Below, in pieces: positions 32,687 through 44,170 of a DNA stretch of 64,000 nt (positions within the stretch are counted from its first letter, which is position 1; each line of letters opens with the position of its first letter). Location: contig JAJDUK010000024.1 in the NCBI GenBank assembly GCA_022826665.1, forward strand, positions 142,068 to 206,067, read 5' to 3'. The position numbers and the translations under genes were made by a program. The notes under the pieces are model-generated. The model worked only from the letters and a program-made list of their open reading frames with translations. It made no database searches and was not told the DNA's origin. Source of the DNA: Alphaproteobacteria bacterium. Lineage in GTDB: Bacteria > Pseudomonadota > Alphaproteobacteria > UBA828.

Positions 32687-35158
32687 TCAGCCCCCGTTCG
32701 CCTCAGCCTCGCGGATCATGCCGCGTAGCACCTTGGGCGTGAGGGGGAGCGAGTCCACCTTCACACCCAAGGGCTTGAGCGCGTCCTCCACCGCCGCGGC
32801 GATGGCCGGCGGGGCGCCCATGCGCCCGCCCTCGCCGCCGCCCTTGATGCCGTACTCGGTGAAGGGGGACGGCGTCTCCACATGGCCCACGCGGATATCG
32901 ACCGGCGTCTCCATCGGTGTCGGGTGCAGGTAGTCGCTCAGCAGCGCGTTCTGCAGCTGGCCGTTCTCGTCATAGTGGAAGTGCTCGTAGAGGGCGCTGC
33001 CGATGCCGTTCACGGTGCCGCCCCGCACGTGGCCGGCGAGGGTCATCGGGTTGACCATGGTGCCGCAGTCGTGGACCGCCACGTAGTCGAGGAAGTCGAC
33101 CTTGCCGGTCTCGACATCCACCTCGACCACCGGGATGTGACACATGTGGCCGACGATGGGATAGAAGATGCCGAGGTCGGTGCGGTCTTCCGACGGCATG
33201 GTCGTGACCGGATGGTCGTAGACGTAGGCCGCGTCAATGCCGCTGGTGAGGTCGTGGTCCTCCGGCAGGTCCAACCGGAAGTAGTGAGCGTGGAGCGCCA
33301 CCTCCGCCAGGGTCTTCTCCTTGCCGGGCACGCCCTGGACACCGATGGAGCCGTTGCGGAATTCGAGATCGCTCGGGTCCGCCTCAAGCATGTGGCTCGC
33401 GACCCTGAGCATCTTCTCCTTGATGACGTCAGCGGCGCCGCTGACGGCACCCGCGATCATCACGGTGAAGCGGCTGCCGCCCGGACCCGACGAGTTGAAG
33501 CCCTTGTCGGAATCGGCGTAGCCGACGGAGATGTCTGACGGGTCCATCTCCAGCTTCTCGGCCAGCACCTGGACCGCCATGGTCTCCGGACTGTTGCCCC
33601 AGAAGGGCGCGTTCAGCGTGATGAAGGCCTTGCCGGTGGGGTCGATGTTGACGGAGACGCTTTCCGGCGAGCTTGAGAGGGTGAAGCCGGGAGTCTCGTT
33701 CGGGTTCCACATCCAGAACTCGGTGGCGCTGAAGACGCTCCGCTCCTGGCAGGTGGAGATGCCGATGCCGATGTAGCGGCCCTCCTCGCGCGCCTCGGCC
33801 TGCTTCTGGCGCCAGCCGTCGTAGTCGATCATGCCGAGCGCCTCGTCGAGCACAGCCTGGTAGTTGCCGCTGTCATACATGTTGCCGGTCGGCATGATGT
33901 AGGGGAACTGGTCCTGCTCGATCAGGTTCTGCCGGCGCATCTCGATGGGGTCGATGTCGAGCTCTTCGCAAGCGGCATCGACCAAGCGCTCGATCACGAA
34001 GTTGCCGACCTCAGAGCCGAAGCCGCGATAGGCCCCCTGCTGGCACTTGTTCGTGAACACGGCGGTGAGATCGACCTGGACGCTGTTGATCTTGTAGGGG
34101 CCGGTCACCTGCGCCATGGCGTTACCGTGCTGGCCGACGCCGTACTGGAAGTAGGCGCCGTAATCGTCGATCACCTTGAGCCGCATGCTCAGCATCGTGC
34201 CGTCGCGCTTCAGCGCGAGCTTGGCGTCGTAGACGCGGTCGGAGCCGTGAGCGTCGCCGCTGGTCATGTTGTCGATGCGGTCCTCCAGATACTTGACTGG
34301 CCGGCCCGCGGCGCGGGCAAGCGTGCCGGCGAGCGTGCAGACCTTGTGGCAGAAGAGCTTGCTGCCGAAGCTGCCGCCGGCATCCGTGGGCACGATGTTG
34401 AGCCGGTGGGGCTCGACCTTGAGCGAGACCGCGATCAGCCAGCCCACGTAGTTGTACATCGACGTGTTGGCGTGGATCGTGAACTTGCCCGTGCCGCGGT
34501 CGTAGTGCGCGGTGGCGCCGACGGTCTCGATGGGTGTGCCGCCGGAGCGGGGCCAGCGCAGCCTGCGCTCGATCACCAGATCGGCCTGCGCGAAATCCTC
34601 GTCCACCGTGCCGAAGTCGATGACGCGATGGTGCGCCACATTGGTATCACCCCGCTCCGGATGGAGCACGGCGTCGCCAGTCGACGTCACCGCCTCTTCG
34701 AGGTCGACCACCGCCGGCAGCGGATCGTACTCCACCTCGATCAGCTCGCAGGCGTCCTCGGCGATGTAGCGGCTCTCCGCCACCACGGCGGCGACCGTCT
34801 CGCCCACGTGGCGCACCTTGTCCACGGCGATGCAGTGCTGAGTCGTGGGCGGGCTGGAGAAGTCCGCGCAGGGCCCCGTCACCTCCGCCGCCTCGGCGCC
34901 GGTCATGACGCAGAGCACGCCGGGCAGCGCCTCGGCCTTGGACTTGTCGATGCTCACGATGCGGGCATGCGCGTGGGGGCTGCGCAGCACGGCGGCGTGC
35001 GCCATGTTGGGCAGCGACACGTCGTCTGCATAGGTGCCGGAGCCGGTGAGCAGGCGGGTGTCCTCCACCCGCTTCATGCTGTGCCCGATGGCGAAATACT
35101 TGGACTTGGGCTTCTCGCGCTGACGCGATTCGGGGATGTAGTGGCGTTCGCGGGTCAT
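32687..35158 (-). CDS. Mo-hydroxylase large subunit C (CoxL-like)
   Basis: An 823-residue Mo-binding subunit, strongly similar along its length to large subunit A. Both share the IPESRQREKP start, the SMKRVEDTRLL-type segment, and the AYRGFGS loop (376-382 here). Both also have CQERSVFSATEFWMWN and the C-terminal IKGGGEGGRMGAPPAIAAA. It overlaps small subunit C by ATGA, as in set A. A and C are thus a duplicated pair flanking set B. The substrate is unknown. Confidence 0.85.
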   Translation of the reverse strand: MTRERHYIPESRQREKPKSKYFAIGHSMKRVEDTRLLTGSGTYADDVSLPNMAHAAVLRSPHAHARIVSIDKSKAEALPGVLCVMTGAEAAEVTGPCADFSSPPTTQHCIAVDKVRHVGETVAAVVAESRYIAEDACELIEVEYDPLPAVVDLEEAVTSTGDAVLHPERGDTNVAHHRVIDFGTVDEDFAQADLVIERRLRWPRSGGTPIETVGATAHYDRGTGKFTIHANTSMYNYVGWLIAVSLKVEPHRLNIVPTDAGGSFGSKLFCHKVCTLAGTLARAAGRPVKYLEDRIDNMTSGDAHGSDRVYDAKLALKRDGTMLSMRLKVIDDYGAYFQYGVGQHGNAMAQVTGPYKINSVQVDLTAVFTNKCQQGAYRGFGSEVGNFVIERLVDAACEELDIDPIEMRRQNLIEQDQFPYIMPTGNMYDSGNYQAVLDEALGMIDYDGWRQKQAEAREEGRYIGIGISTCQERSVFSATEFWMWNPNETPGFTLSSSPESVSVNIDPTGKAFITLNAPFWGNSPETMAVQVLAEKLEMDPSDISVGYADSDKGFNSSGPGGSRFTVMIAGAVSGAADVIKEKMLRVASHMLEADPSDLEFRNGSIGVQGVPGKEKTLAEVALHAHYFRLDLPEDHDLTSGIDAAYVYDHPVTTMPSEDRTDLGIFYPIVGHMCHIPVVEVDVETGKVDFLDYVAVHDCGTMVNPMTLAGHVRGGTVNGIGSALYEHFHYDENGQLQNALLSDYLHPTPMETPVDIRVGHVETPSPFTEYGIKGGGEGGRMGAPPAIAAAVEDALKPLGVKVDSLPLTPKVLRGMIREAEANGG

Positions 35159-35646
35159 TGCGCCTCTCCCTGCATCCGTTCGGCCGCGGCCTGCACCGCC
35201 TCGACGATGGTCTGGTAGCCGGTGCAGCGGCAGAGATTGCTCGAGATCGCCTCGCGGATGTCGTCGAGGCTCGGGTTGGGCGTGCTCTCAAGCAGCTCGA
35301 CCGCCGTCATCAGCATTCCGGGGGTACAGAAGCCGCATTGCAGCCCGTGTTTCTCCCAGAAGGCCTCCTGCAGCGGGTGCATGTCGTCGACTCCGCCGAG
35401 GCCCTCGATGGTGCGGACCTCCGTACCCGCCGCCTGGACGGCGAGCATCAGGCAGGAGCGCGCGGCCTCGCCGTTGACCAGCACGGTGCAGGCGCCGCAG
35501 ACCCCGTGCTCGCAGCCGACATGGGTGCCGGTTAGCCCGAGCTGCTCGCGCAGGAAATCGCTCAGCAGCATGCGCGGCTCGGCGTCGCCGGCGCGGTGCT
35601 CGCCGTTGACGACAAGCTCGACGGTGCGTGGCGTCGTCATCTCCAC
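35155..35646 (-). CDS. Mo-hydroxylase [2Fe-2S] small subunit C
   Basis: A 163-residue two-cluster subunit with CEHGVCGAC and RSCLML for the first cluster, and LQCGFCTPG and NLCRCTGYQ for the second. It closely resembles small subunit A, including the HPLQEAFWEKHGLQC-type stretch before the second cluster. It is coupled to large subunit C by ATGA and lies 6 bases after medium subunit C. Confidence 0.9.
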   Translation of the reverse strand: MEMTTPRTVELVVNGEHRAGDAEPRMLLSDFLREQLGLTGTHVGCEHGVCGACTVLVNGEAARSCLMLAVQAAGTEVRTIEGLGGVDDMHPLQEAFWEKHGLQCGFCTPGMLMTAVELLESTPNPSLDDIREAISSNLCRCTGYQTIVEAVQAAAERMQGEAQ

Positions 35647-35652
35647 CTCCCT

Positions 35653-36516
35653 TCAGTTGCAGCGGGAGGCGGCGTCGGCGAGGGCGCGCCGGGTCAGGCT
35701 GCGCACCAGATCGCGTCGATAGTCCGCGTCCGCGTGAAAGTCTTCGCTGGGGTCGATGCTGTCCGCCGCCGCCGCCGCCGCCTGGCGGAAGGCGTCGTCG
35801 CCCGGTGCTGCGCCCGTGAGCGCGTCCTCTGCGGCGTAAGCCCGGTGCGGCCCGTCGCCCACGCCGGCGCAGACGATGCGCGCGCCGGTGCAGGCGCCAT
35901 CCGCCACTTGCAGCGTCGCGCCTACCGCCACGTAAGCGAAGTCGCCCTTGCGAGGACTCACCTCGTGAAAGCCCGCACCCTGGCCGGCCGGCGCGCGGGG
36001 CACGCGGACCTCGACCAGAATCTCGTTCGCTTCGGCCGCCGTGGAAAGCATGCCGGTGAAGAAGTCCTCGGCGGCGACGGTGCGCGTGCCGCCCGCGCTC
36101 TGCAGCACCATCTCCGCGCCGCTCGCAAGCGCCACCGCCGGCATCTCCGACGCCGGGTCGTTGTGGCAGAGATTGCCGCAGAGCGTGCCGCGATTGCGGA
36201 TCGGACCGTGGGAGACATAGGGATAGGCCAGAGCCATCAGCGGCGAGGCCTCGCTCACGGCCGCCGACTCCAGCACCGCCTTGTGCCGCGCCAGCGCGCC
36301 CACCCTGAGCTGCCCATCCTCCAGACTGATGTGATCGAGGCCAGGCAGGCGGTTGATGTCGATCAGCACGCCCGGATGCAGCGCCCGCAGGTTCAGCATC
36401 GGCACCAGGCTCTGGCCGCCCGCGATCACCTTGGCGGCCTCGCCGTGCTCCGCGAGCAGCGTCAGCACCTCGTCCAGGGTATCCGGACAGCAGTAGTCGA
36501 ACGGTGGCGGTTTCAT
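35653..36516 (-). CDS. Mo-hydroxylase FAD-binding medium subunit C
   Basis: A 287-residue FAD subunit starting MKPPPFDYCCPDTLDEVL. FAD loops VIAGGQSLVPMLNLR and GTLCGNLCHNDPASE are present. It is the first gene of the nine-gene array (order M-S-L, L-S-M, M-S-L). The ribosome site on its strand is GGGGAGAG. No XdhC, CoxD-G or MobA-like maturation gene is found in the array or elsewhere in the window. Confidence 0.88.
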   Translation of the reverse strand: MKPPPFDYCCPDTLDEVLTLLAEHGEAAKVIAGGQSLVPMLNLRALHPGVLIDINRLPGLDHISLEDGQLRVGALARHKAVLESAAVSEASPLMALAYPYVSHGPIRNRGTLCGNLCHNDPASEMPAVALASGAEMVLQSAGGTRTVAAEDFFTGMLSTAAEANEILVEVRVPRAPAGQGAGFHEVSPRKGDFAYVAVGATLQVADGACTGARIVCAGVGDGPHRAYAAEDALTGAAPGDDAFRQAAAAAADSIDPSEDFHADADYRRDLVRSLTRRALADAASRCN

Positions 36517-36582
36517 CCAGTCTCTCCCCTCTTCCGACCCGCCGCCCGGTGGCGAGCCGGCCGCGGCACGCAGTCGGGCCGC

Positions 36583-36612
36583 AGTCTAGAGCAAGCCCGC
36601 GCCCTCTTCCAA
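36583..36612 (-). promoter_or_regulatory. Possible promoter of the Mo-hydroxylase operon
   Basis: On the minus strand TTGGAA (36612-36607) and TAGACT (36588-36583) are 18 bases apart, each matching four of six consensus bases. The -10 lies about 67 bases before the ATG at 36516. The whole 36517-36731 stretch holds no other feature that I can recognise. Confidence 0.3.
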
Positions 36613-36731
36613 GCCGAGCGCCGCGTGGATTACCGCGCGTTCCGCCGGCTGATTCTGGGATTTCCGCACAATCGCGCGGCTATTCGGCGACAGGGAAAGG
36701 TGCGGGAGGCGGCTAAGTGCTTGATTTGATG

Positions 36732-36808
36732 TGGTCGGAGTGAGTGGATTTGAACCACCGACCCCCGCCTCCCGAAGACGGTGCTCTACCAGGCTGAGCT
36801 ACACTCCG
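36732..36808 (-). tRNA. tRNA-Pro (anticodon CGG)
   Basis: A 77-base cloverleaf on the minus strand. The acceptor stem CGGAGTG pairs with CACTCCG. The D-arm is AGCTCAGCCTGGTAGAGC, the anticodon stem CCGTC/GGCGG encloses TTCGGGA (anticodon CGG, reading CCG), and the T-arm contains GGTTCAAATCC. The discriminator is A, and CCA is encoded (36734-36732). It lies between the Mo-hydroxylase operon and the amidase gene, on the same strand as both. No integrase or attachment site is seen next to it. Confidence 0.97.
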
Positions 36809-36855
36809 ACCGAGGGTGCGCGCAGGCGATGCAATCCCGGCCCTCGCGCGCGCCC

Positions 36856-36885
36856 CTTATAGCGTCAGGCGCCTGTGGCCGGCAA
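36856..36885 (-). promoter_or_regulatory. Promoter for tRNA-Pro
   Basis: On the minus strand TTGCCG (36885-36880) and TATAAG (36861-36856) are spaced by 18 bases, about 48 bases before the mature tRNA 5' end. A GC-rich discriminator (GGGGCGCG) follows the -10, as is usual for stable-RNA promoters under stringent control. Confidence 0.5.
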
Positions 36886-36931
36886 GCAACACGGCGCTCG
36901 CCGTGTGTGCCGTCCCGATGCGTGCCGCCGA

Positions 36932-38335
36932 TCACAGCGCGGGCCGCTTGTCCGCCCACGGGCGCGCCTGCTCGAAGGCGCGGGCTGCCTGGAGCACGGT
37001 CAGATCGGCGAAGCGCCTGCCCACGATCTGCAGTCCGACCGGGAGACCCGCATCGGTAAAGCCGCAGGGCACCGAGGCGGCGGGGTTCTGACTGAAGTTG
37101 AAGGGGTAGGAGAACTCGGCCCACACGATCCAGTCCCACGGATGCGACGGCCAGTGTTCGGGCTGCAGCCGCTCGGCCGGGAACGCCGCCACGGAAACGG
37201 CCGGCGTCAGCAGCAGGTCCCACTCCTCGAAGAAGCGGTGCACCGCCTCGACGTAAGCGAGCTTGCGCGCCCGCGTCTCCAGGTAGGTGGCGCCCGTCAC
37301 CCCGTCCGCCGCCCGGATGCAGGCGACGAGGCCGGGGTCCATCTGCTCCTCGAACTCGGCGAGCAGCGGGCGATAGGCGTGAAGATGGATCGGCCAGAGC
37401 AGGCGAATGATCTCAGGCCCCTCCGGGCCGAAGGGCAGCACCGGGCTCTCCACCGTGCAGCCCAGCGATTCAAACGCCTCGGCCGCGCTCTGCACCAGCA
37501 CCGCGACGTCCGGGTCGACCCGCGCGTGCCCGAGGTCCGGGCTGAAGGCGACCTTGAGCCCCGCGATCCCGTCGCCGAGCCTGGCCGGGTAGTCGGCGGG
37601 TGGGGCCTCCAGGCTGGTGTGATCCCACGGGTGCGGGCCGGCCATCGCCTGCAGCATCAGCGCGGAGTCGGCCACCGTGCGGGTCATGGGCCCCACGTGG
37701 GAGACCTGATCGTTGTTCGGCACCGGCCAGTTGGGTACCCGCCCGTAGGTCGGCTTGAGGCCGAAGATGCCGCTGAAGTGCGAGGGCATGCGGATCGAGC
37801 CCGCGCCGTCCGAGCCTTGGTGCAGCGGCCCGTAGCCTGCCGCCGCGGCAGCACCGGCACCGGCGGAGGAGGCGCCGGTGCTGTAGCCCTCTTTCCACGG
37901 GTTCGAGGTGATGCCGGTGAGCGGGCTGTTGCTCACGCCGGACCAGCCGAACTCAGAGGTGGTGGTCTTGCCGAGGATGATGGCGCCGGCCTCTTCCAGC
38001 CTCGGAATGACCGGGGCGTCCACCGTCGGCACGTGGTCCTTCAGCGAATGGGAGCCGCGCTCGGTGGGGATCCCGGCGGTCTCGGTCAGGTCCTTGATGG
38101 TGACGGGCAGGCCGAAGAGTGCGCCCGAGGCATCGCCCTTCATCAACGCGGCCTCCGCGCGCTTTGCGGCTTCCCGCGCCCGCTCGGCGGTCAACGTCGC
38201 GAAGGCGTTGATGCGGGGCTCGCAGGCCTCGATGCGAGCCAGCACCGCGTCGATCAGCTCGACCGGCGAGAGCTCCTTGCGCCGGATCAGGGGCACAAGC
38301 TCGGTGGCGGGCGTGAAGCAAAGATCATCGGTCAC
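36932..38335 (-). CDS. Amidase (amidase-signature family)
   Basis: A 467-residue amidase-signature hydrolase. The Ser-cisSer-Lys elements are visible: LFGLPVTIKDLTET with the Lys, the STGASSAGAGAAAAAGYGP segment, and the GSDGAGSIRMPS nucleophile region. The C-terminal part contains NFSQNPAASVPCGFTDAGLP, typical of AtzE/GatA-like amidases. It hydrolyses an unknown amide. A CGAGGAG ribosome site precedes the ATG. It lies 60 bases downstream of an enolase-superfamily gene and may be cotranscribed with it. Confidence 0.88.
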   Translation of the reverse strand: MTDDLCFTPATELVPLIRRKELSPVELIDAVLARIEACEPRINAFATLTAERAREAAKRAEAALMKGDASGALFGLPVTIKDLTETAGIPTERGSHSLKDHVPTVDAPVIPRLEEAGAIILGKTTTSEFGWSGVSNSPLTGITSNPWKEGYSTGASSAGAGAAAAAGYGPLHQGSDGAGSIRMPSHFSGIFGLKPTYGRVPNWPVPNNDQVSHVGPMTRTVADSALMLQAMAGPHPWDHTSLEAPPADYPARLGDGIAGLKVAFSPDLGHARVDPDVAVLVQSAAEAFESLGCTVESPVLPFGPEGPEIIRLLWPIHLHAYRPLLAEFEEQMDPGLVACIRAADGVTGATYLETRARKLAYVEAVHRFFEEWDLLLTPAVSVAAFPAERLQPEHWPSHPWDWIVWAEFSYPFNFSQNPAASVPCGFTDAGLPVGLQIVGRRFADLTVLQAARAFEQARPWADKRPAL

Positions 38336-38395
38336 CGGCGACTCCTCGGCGGTCGTGGATGGGGAGGCGGATCATGGCGGGCGCAGGCACCTGTG

Positions 38396-39514
38396 TCATC
38401 CCACCCCGTCAACCAGCGTCTCGCGCAGAACGTCCTCGTCGAGCTCGGCGCCGAGGCCAGGGCGACCCGGCAGCGTCAGCCACCCCTCGTCGTCGACCTC
38501 GATGGTCTCCTGGAGGCCGAAGTCGCGGCGCGCCGGCACCCAATCAGGCGGATCGAAGGGGAACTCCAGGTAGGGTGCGCCGCCGACTCCGACCGTCAGT
38601 TGGGCGTTCGCGAGAAGCCCCAGACCGCTCCCCCACGTGTGCGGCGTGAACATCAGGCCAGCCTTGCGCGCCGCGGCGGCGATGCGCGCGCATCCCGTGA
38701 TGCCGCCGACGAAAACACAGTCCGGTTGCAGCACGTCGAGGCAGCCGTGCTCGATCAGGGTGCGGAACTCGTGGGCTTCGCGGGTCACTTCGCCGCCCGC
38801 GATCCTCACCCCCGTCTCGGCCCGCAGCGCCGCCATGCCGGCGTAGTCGCCCCGATGCAGCGGCTCCTCCATCCAGTAGATGTCGAGCTCGGCAAGCGCG
38901 TGCGCCACCGTGCGGGCGGTCGCCAGATCCCAGGGCGGCGCAGTGTCCCAGGACATGCGCCAGGCCTGGTTGCAATCGACCATCAGGTCGATGCCAGGCC
39001 CCACAGCGTCGCGCACGGCGGCGGCGCGCGCGATATCCCGGCGCCAGTCATCGGTGGAGAAGCGCAGCTTGATGGCGCCGAACCCACGGGCGACGAGCGC
39101 TTTTGCGGTGTCGCGGCTCGCGGCCTCGTCGCGCCGGAGCGCCGTGGAGGCGTAGGCCCGCACACAATTATCGGTGCCACCCAGCAGGCGAAACACCGGC
39201 TCTCCCTCGATCTTGCCGCGCAGGTCCCAGAGCGCGAGGTCGAGCGGCCACCAGCGCCCGTAGTGGAAGCAGAGATTGTCCAGCACGGCGAAATGCCACT
39301 CGATGTCGCGCGGATCGCGGCCGAGAAACAAATCGGCGTGCTCGTCAAACCCACCCATCGAATCGCCCGCTGCGACGCCTTCAAGCCCCTGGTCAGTGCG
39401 CACGCGAACGAGGTTGATCGTGAAGCTCTCGCGCGGCCTGCTGTCCCACGAGACCGGCACGGGCGGGGCGAGCGGGATGCGATGACGCGTGATGTCGATC
39501 GCGGCGATTCTCAT
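38396..39514 (-). CDS. Mandelate racemase/muconate lactonizing enzyme family protein
   Basis: A 372-residue enolase-superfamily enzyme. Visible are the catalytic KLRF, the metal ligands in MVDCNQAW (Asp), MEEPL (Glu) and AGGEV (Glu), and the C-terminal FTPHTWGSG with the His of the mandelate-racemase-type subgroup. Such enzymes abstract a proton alpha to a carboxylate, for example in sugar-acid dehydration or racemisation. The exact reaction cannot be read. It starts three bases after the mutT stop. Confidence 0.87.
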   Translation of the reverse strand: MRIAAIDITRHRIPLAPPVPVSWDSRPRESFTINLVRVRTDQGLEGVAAGDSMGGFDEHADLFLGRDPRDIEWHFAVLDNLCFHYGRWWPLDLALWDLRGKIEGEPVFRLLGGTDNCVRAYASTALRRDEAASRDTAKALVARGFGAIKLRFSTDDWRRDIARAAAVRDAVGPGIDLMVDCNQAWRMSWDTAPPWDLATARTVAHALAELDIYWMEEPLHRGDYAGMAALRAETGVRIAGGEVTREAHEFRTLIEHGCLDVLQPDCVFVGGITGCARIAAAARKAGLMFTPHTWGSGLGLLANAQLTVGVGGAPYLEFPFDPPDWVPARRDFGLQETIEVDDEGWLTLPGRPGLGAELDEDVLRETLVDGVG

Positions 39515-39517
39515 GGG

Positions 39518-39943
39518 TTAGAGGAGGTCGCGCAGCACGGGGATCAGCGGCGCATCGGCCGGCGGCATGGGGAAGTCGCGGAGCCGCGCCGGCCGCACCC
39601 AGCGGAGCTCCTGGCCTTCCCGCGGCGTCACGAAGCCGTTCCAGATCCTGCAGACGTAGAGCGGCATGAGGAGGTGGAAGTCGTCATAGCTATGGGAAGC
39701 GAAGGCCAGGGGCGCGAGGCAACTCTGCTCCGTGTCGATCCCGAGCTCCTCGCGGAGCTCGCGGATCAGCGCGCTCTCCGGCGTCTCGCCGGCCGCGACC
39801 TTGCCGCCGGGGAACTCCCATAGCCCTGCCATCGCCTTGCCCGGTGGCCTGCGCGCCAGAAGCACGCGGCCGTCGGCATCGACCAGCGCGACCGCCGCCA
39901 CGAGGACGATCGGCAGCTCCCCTTCAGGAGCGGTAGTCGGCAT
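39518..39943 (-). CDS. mutT: 8-oxo-dGTP diphosphatase MutT
   Basis: A 141-residue Nudix hydrolase with the box GGKVAAGETPESALIRELREELG intact in all catalytic Glu positions (split here as the G-x5-E-x7-REUxEExGU pattern). It opens LVAAVALVDADGRVLLARRP, typical of MutT. It clears oxidised dGTP from the nucleotide pool. Its first 20 bases overlap the end of argJ. Confidence 0.88.
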   Translation of the reverse strand: MPTTAPEGELPIVLVAAVALVDADGRVLLARRPPGKAMAGLWEFPGGKVAAGETPESALIRELREELGIDTEQSCLAPLAFASHSYDDFHLLMPLYVCRIWNGFVTPREGQELRWVRPARLRDFPMPPADAPLIPVLRDLL

Positions 39944-41159
39944 TAATCTCGATGTAGCCGTGGGTCAGGTCGCAGGTCCAGACGGTCGCCGAGCCGGGGC
40001 CGGCGCCGATCTCGACGGCGATCTCTACCTCCTGCCCCTTCATGTGACGGGCCGCCGCCGGCTCGTCGAAGGCGGGATCGGCCACGCCGTCCTTGGCCGC
40101 GCGCTCGCCGCCGAGCCAGATCGAGAGCCGCTCCTGCTCGAACGGCACGCCGGCGCGGCCAACCACCGCGACGATCCGCCCCCAATTCGGGTCCTCGCCG
40201 GCGATCGCCGTCTTGACCAATGGCGAGTTGGCGATGGCGAGCCCGAGCTTGCGCGCCGCAGCCTCCGAAGCCGCGCCGCGCACCGTGATCGAGACCAGCT
40301 TTTGGGCCCCCTCCCCGTCCCGCACGATTTGCTGGGCGAGATCGGTCAGCACGCCTTCGAGCGCGGCACGGAACCCTTGGAGCCTCCGGTCGCCCGCCCG
40401 CCCGATCCTCCGGTTCCCCGCGGCGCCCGTGGCGAAGAGCAGGCAGGTGTCGTTGGTCGAGGTATCGCCGTCCACCGTGATGGCGTTGAACGAGCGGTTC
40501 ACGCCGCGCCGAACCAGAGGCCCCAGCGCCGCCGCCGGCAGGTTCGCGTCGGTGAACACGTAGGCCAGCATGGTGCCCATGTTGGGCGCGATCATGCCGG
40601 AGCCCTTGGCGATGCCATTGACGACCACCGGCACGCCGTCGATCTCAGCCCGCGCGCTCGCGCCCTTGGGGAACGTGTCCGTGGTCATGATCGCGGCGGC
40701 GGCCTCGGGCCAGGCGTCGTCCGCGAGACGGGCGTGAAGCGGGGTCAACGCGGCGGTCAGCTTTTCCACCGGCAACTGCTCCCCAATTACCCCGGTCGAG
40801 CTGACGTAAACCTCGTCCGCCCGGCACCCCACCAGCGCAGCGGCCGCATCGGCGGTCCGGCGCACGGCGGCGTGGCCCTGCTCCCCGGTCGCCGCGTTCG
40901 CATTGCCCGCATTGACCACCAGCGCCCGTGCCGTGCCGTCGCCTTCACCCAGCAGCGCGCGGCACCAGTGCACCGGCGGCGCCGCCGTGTGCGAGCGGGT
41001 GAGCGTGCCGGCGACCGTTGTCCCCGGCGCGAAGGACGCGAGCAGGAGATCGGGCCGGCCCCGATAGCGCAGCCGCGCCTCGGCGGCGGCGAGCCGGACG
41101 CCGGAAACTACAGGCAAATCGGGGAAGCGCGCGGGCGCAAGGGGTGATATCGCGGTCAT
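39924..41159 (-). CDS. argJ: Bifunctional glutamate N-acetyltransferase/amino-acid acetyltransferase ArgJ
   Basis: A 411-residue precursor that transfers acetyl from N-acetylornithine to glutamate and can also use acetyl-CoA. The self-cleavage site lies in [16 protein letters not shown], with T196 as the N-terminal nucleophile of the beta chain. [16 protein letters not shown] segment follows. Length is typical. It is divergent from secA and overlaps mutT, the common alphaproteobacterial arrangement. Confidence 0.95.
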   Translation of the reverse strand: MTAISPLAPARFPDLPVVSGVRLAAAEARLRYRGRPDLLLASFAPGTTVAGTLTRSHTAAPPVHWCRALLGEGDGTARALVVNAGNANAATGEQGHAAVRRTADAAAALVGCRADEVYVSSTGVIGEQLPVEKLTAALTPLHARLADDAWPEAAAAIMTTDTFPKGASARAEIDGVPVVVNGIAKGSGMIAPNMGTMLAYVFTDANLPAAALGPLVRRGVNRSFNAITVDGDTSTNDTCLLFATGAAGNRRIGRAGDRRLQGFRAALEGVLTDLAQQIVRDGEGAQKLVSITVRGAASEAAARKLGLAIANSPLVKTAIAGEDPNWGRIVAVVGRAGVPFEQERLSIWLGGERAAKDGVADPAFDEPAAARHMKGQEVEIAVEIGAGPGSATVWTCDLTHGYIEINADYRS

Positions 41160-41230
41160 CGACCTCTCCTGATAACGAGCCGCGCAAACATACAGGCAGA
41201 GGCCGAACGAGACGAATACCGCGACCCGCG

Positions 41231-41259
41231 TTGACAGGACCCGAGCGCACGCCTATCTC
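41231..41259 (+). promoter_or_regulatory. Candidate secA promoter
   Basis: A perfect -35 hexamer TTGACA (41231-41236) is followed after 17 bases by TATCTC (41254-41259), a weak -10. It lies in the 155-base argJ-secA divergent region, about 55 bases before the secA ATG. Confidence 0.45.
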
Positions 41260-41314
41260 TCGGTTACTGGCGTCGCTGCATGCGGCGGCGGGCGATGGTT
41301 GTCGGGATGATGCC

Positions 41315-44113
<2,799 letters not shown>

Positions 44114-44145
44114 GCGGCCGCGGCCGCGTCCTTTCCCAAGAAATT

Positions 44146-44166
44146 CTGCCTGCGGTCTGCAGGCAG
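44146..44166 (-). terminator. Stem-loop between convergent secA and yqgE
   Basis: An 8-bp perfect inverted repeat CTGCCTGC / GCAGGCAG with a 5-base loop lies just after the yqgE stop. On the minus strand it is followed by AATTTCTT, a weak T-rich tail. It may end both convergent transcripts. Confidence 0.45.
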
Positions 44167-44170
44167 CGAT

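Noticed and set aside
29846..32728. A 960-codon open frame on the plus strand opposite the Mo-hydroxylase genes
   Set aside because: It lies antisense to genes with complete, well-conserved motifs. High GC content suppresses stop codons in the opposite strand, and the translation is rich in Arg, Gly, His and Val without any domain.
36732..36808. tRNA-Pro as an integration site for a mobile element carrying the Mo-hydroxylase genes
   Set aside because: No integrase gene, no direct repeat of the tRNA 3' end and no change in coding style were seen on either side.
36875..39823. A 982-codon open frame on the plus strand opposite the amidase and enolase-superfamily genes
   Set aside because: Same reason: an antisense shadow with low-complexity basic composition and no recognisable motif.
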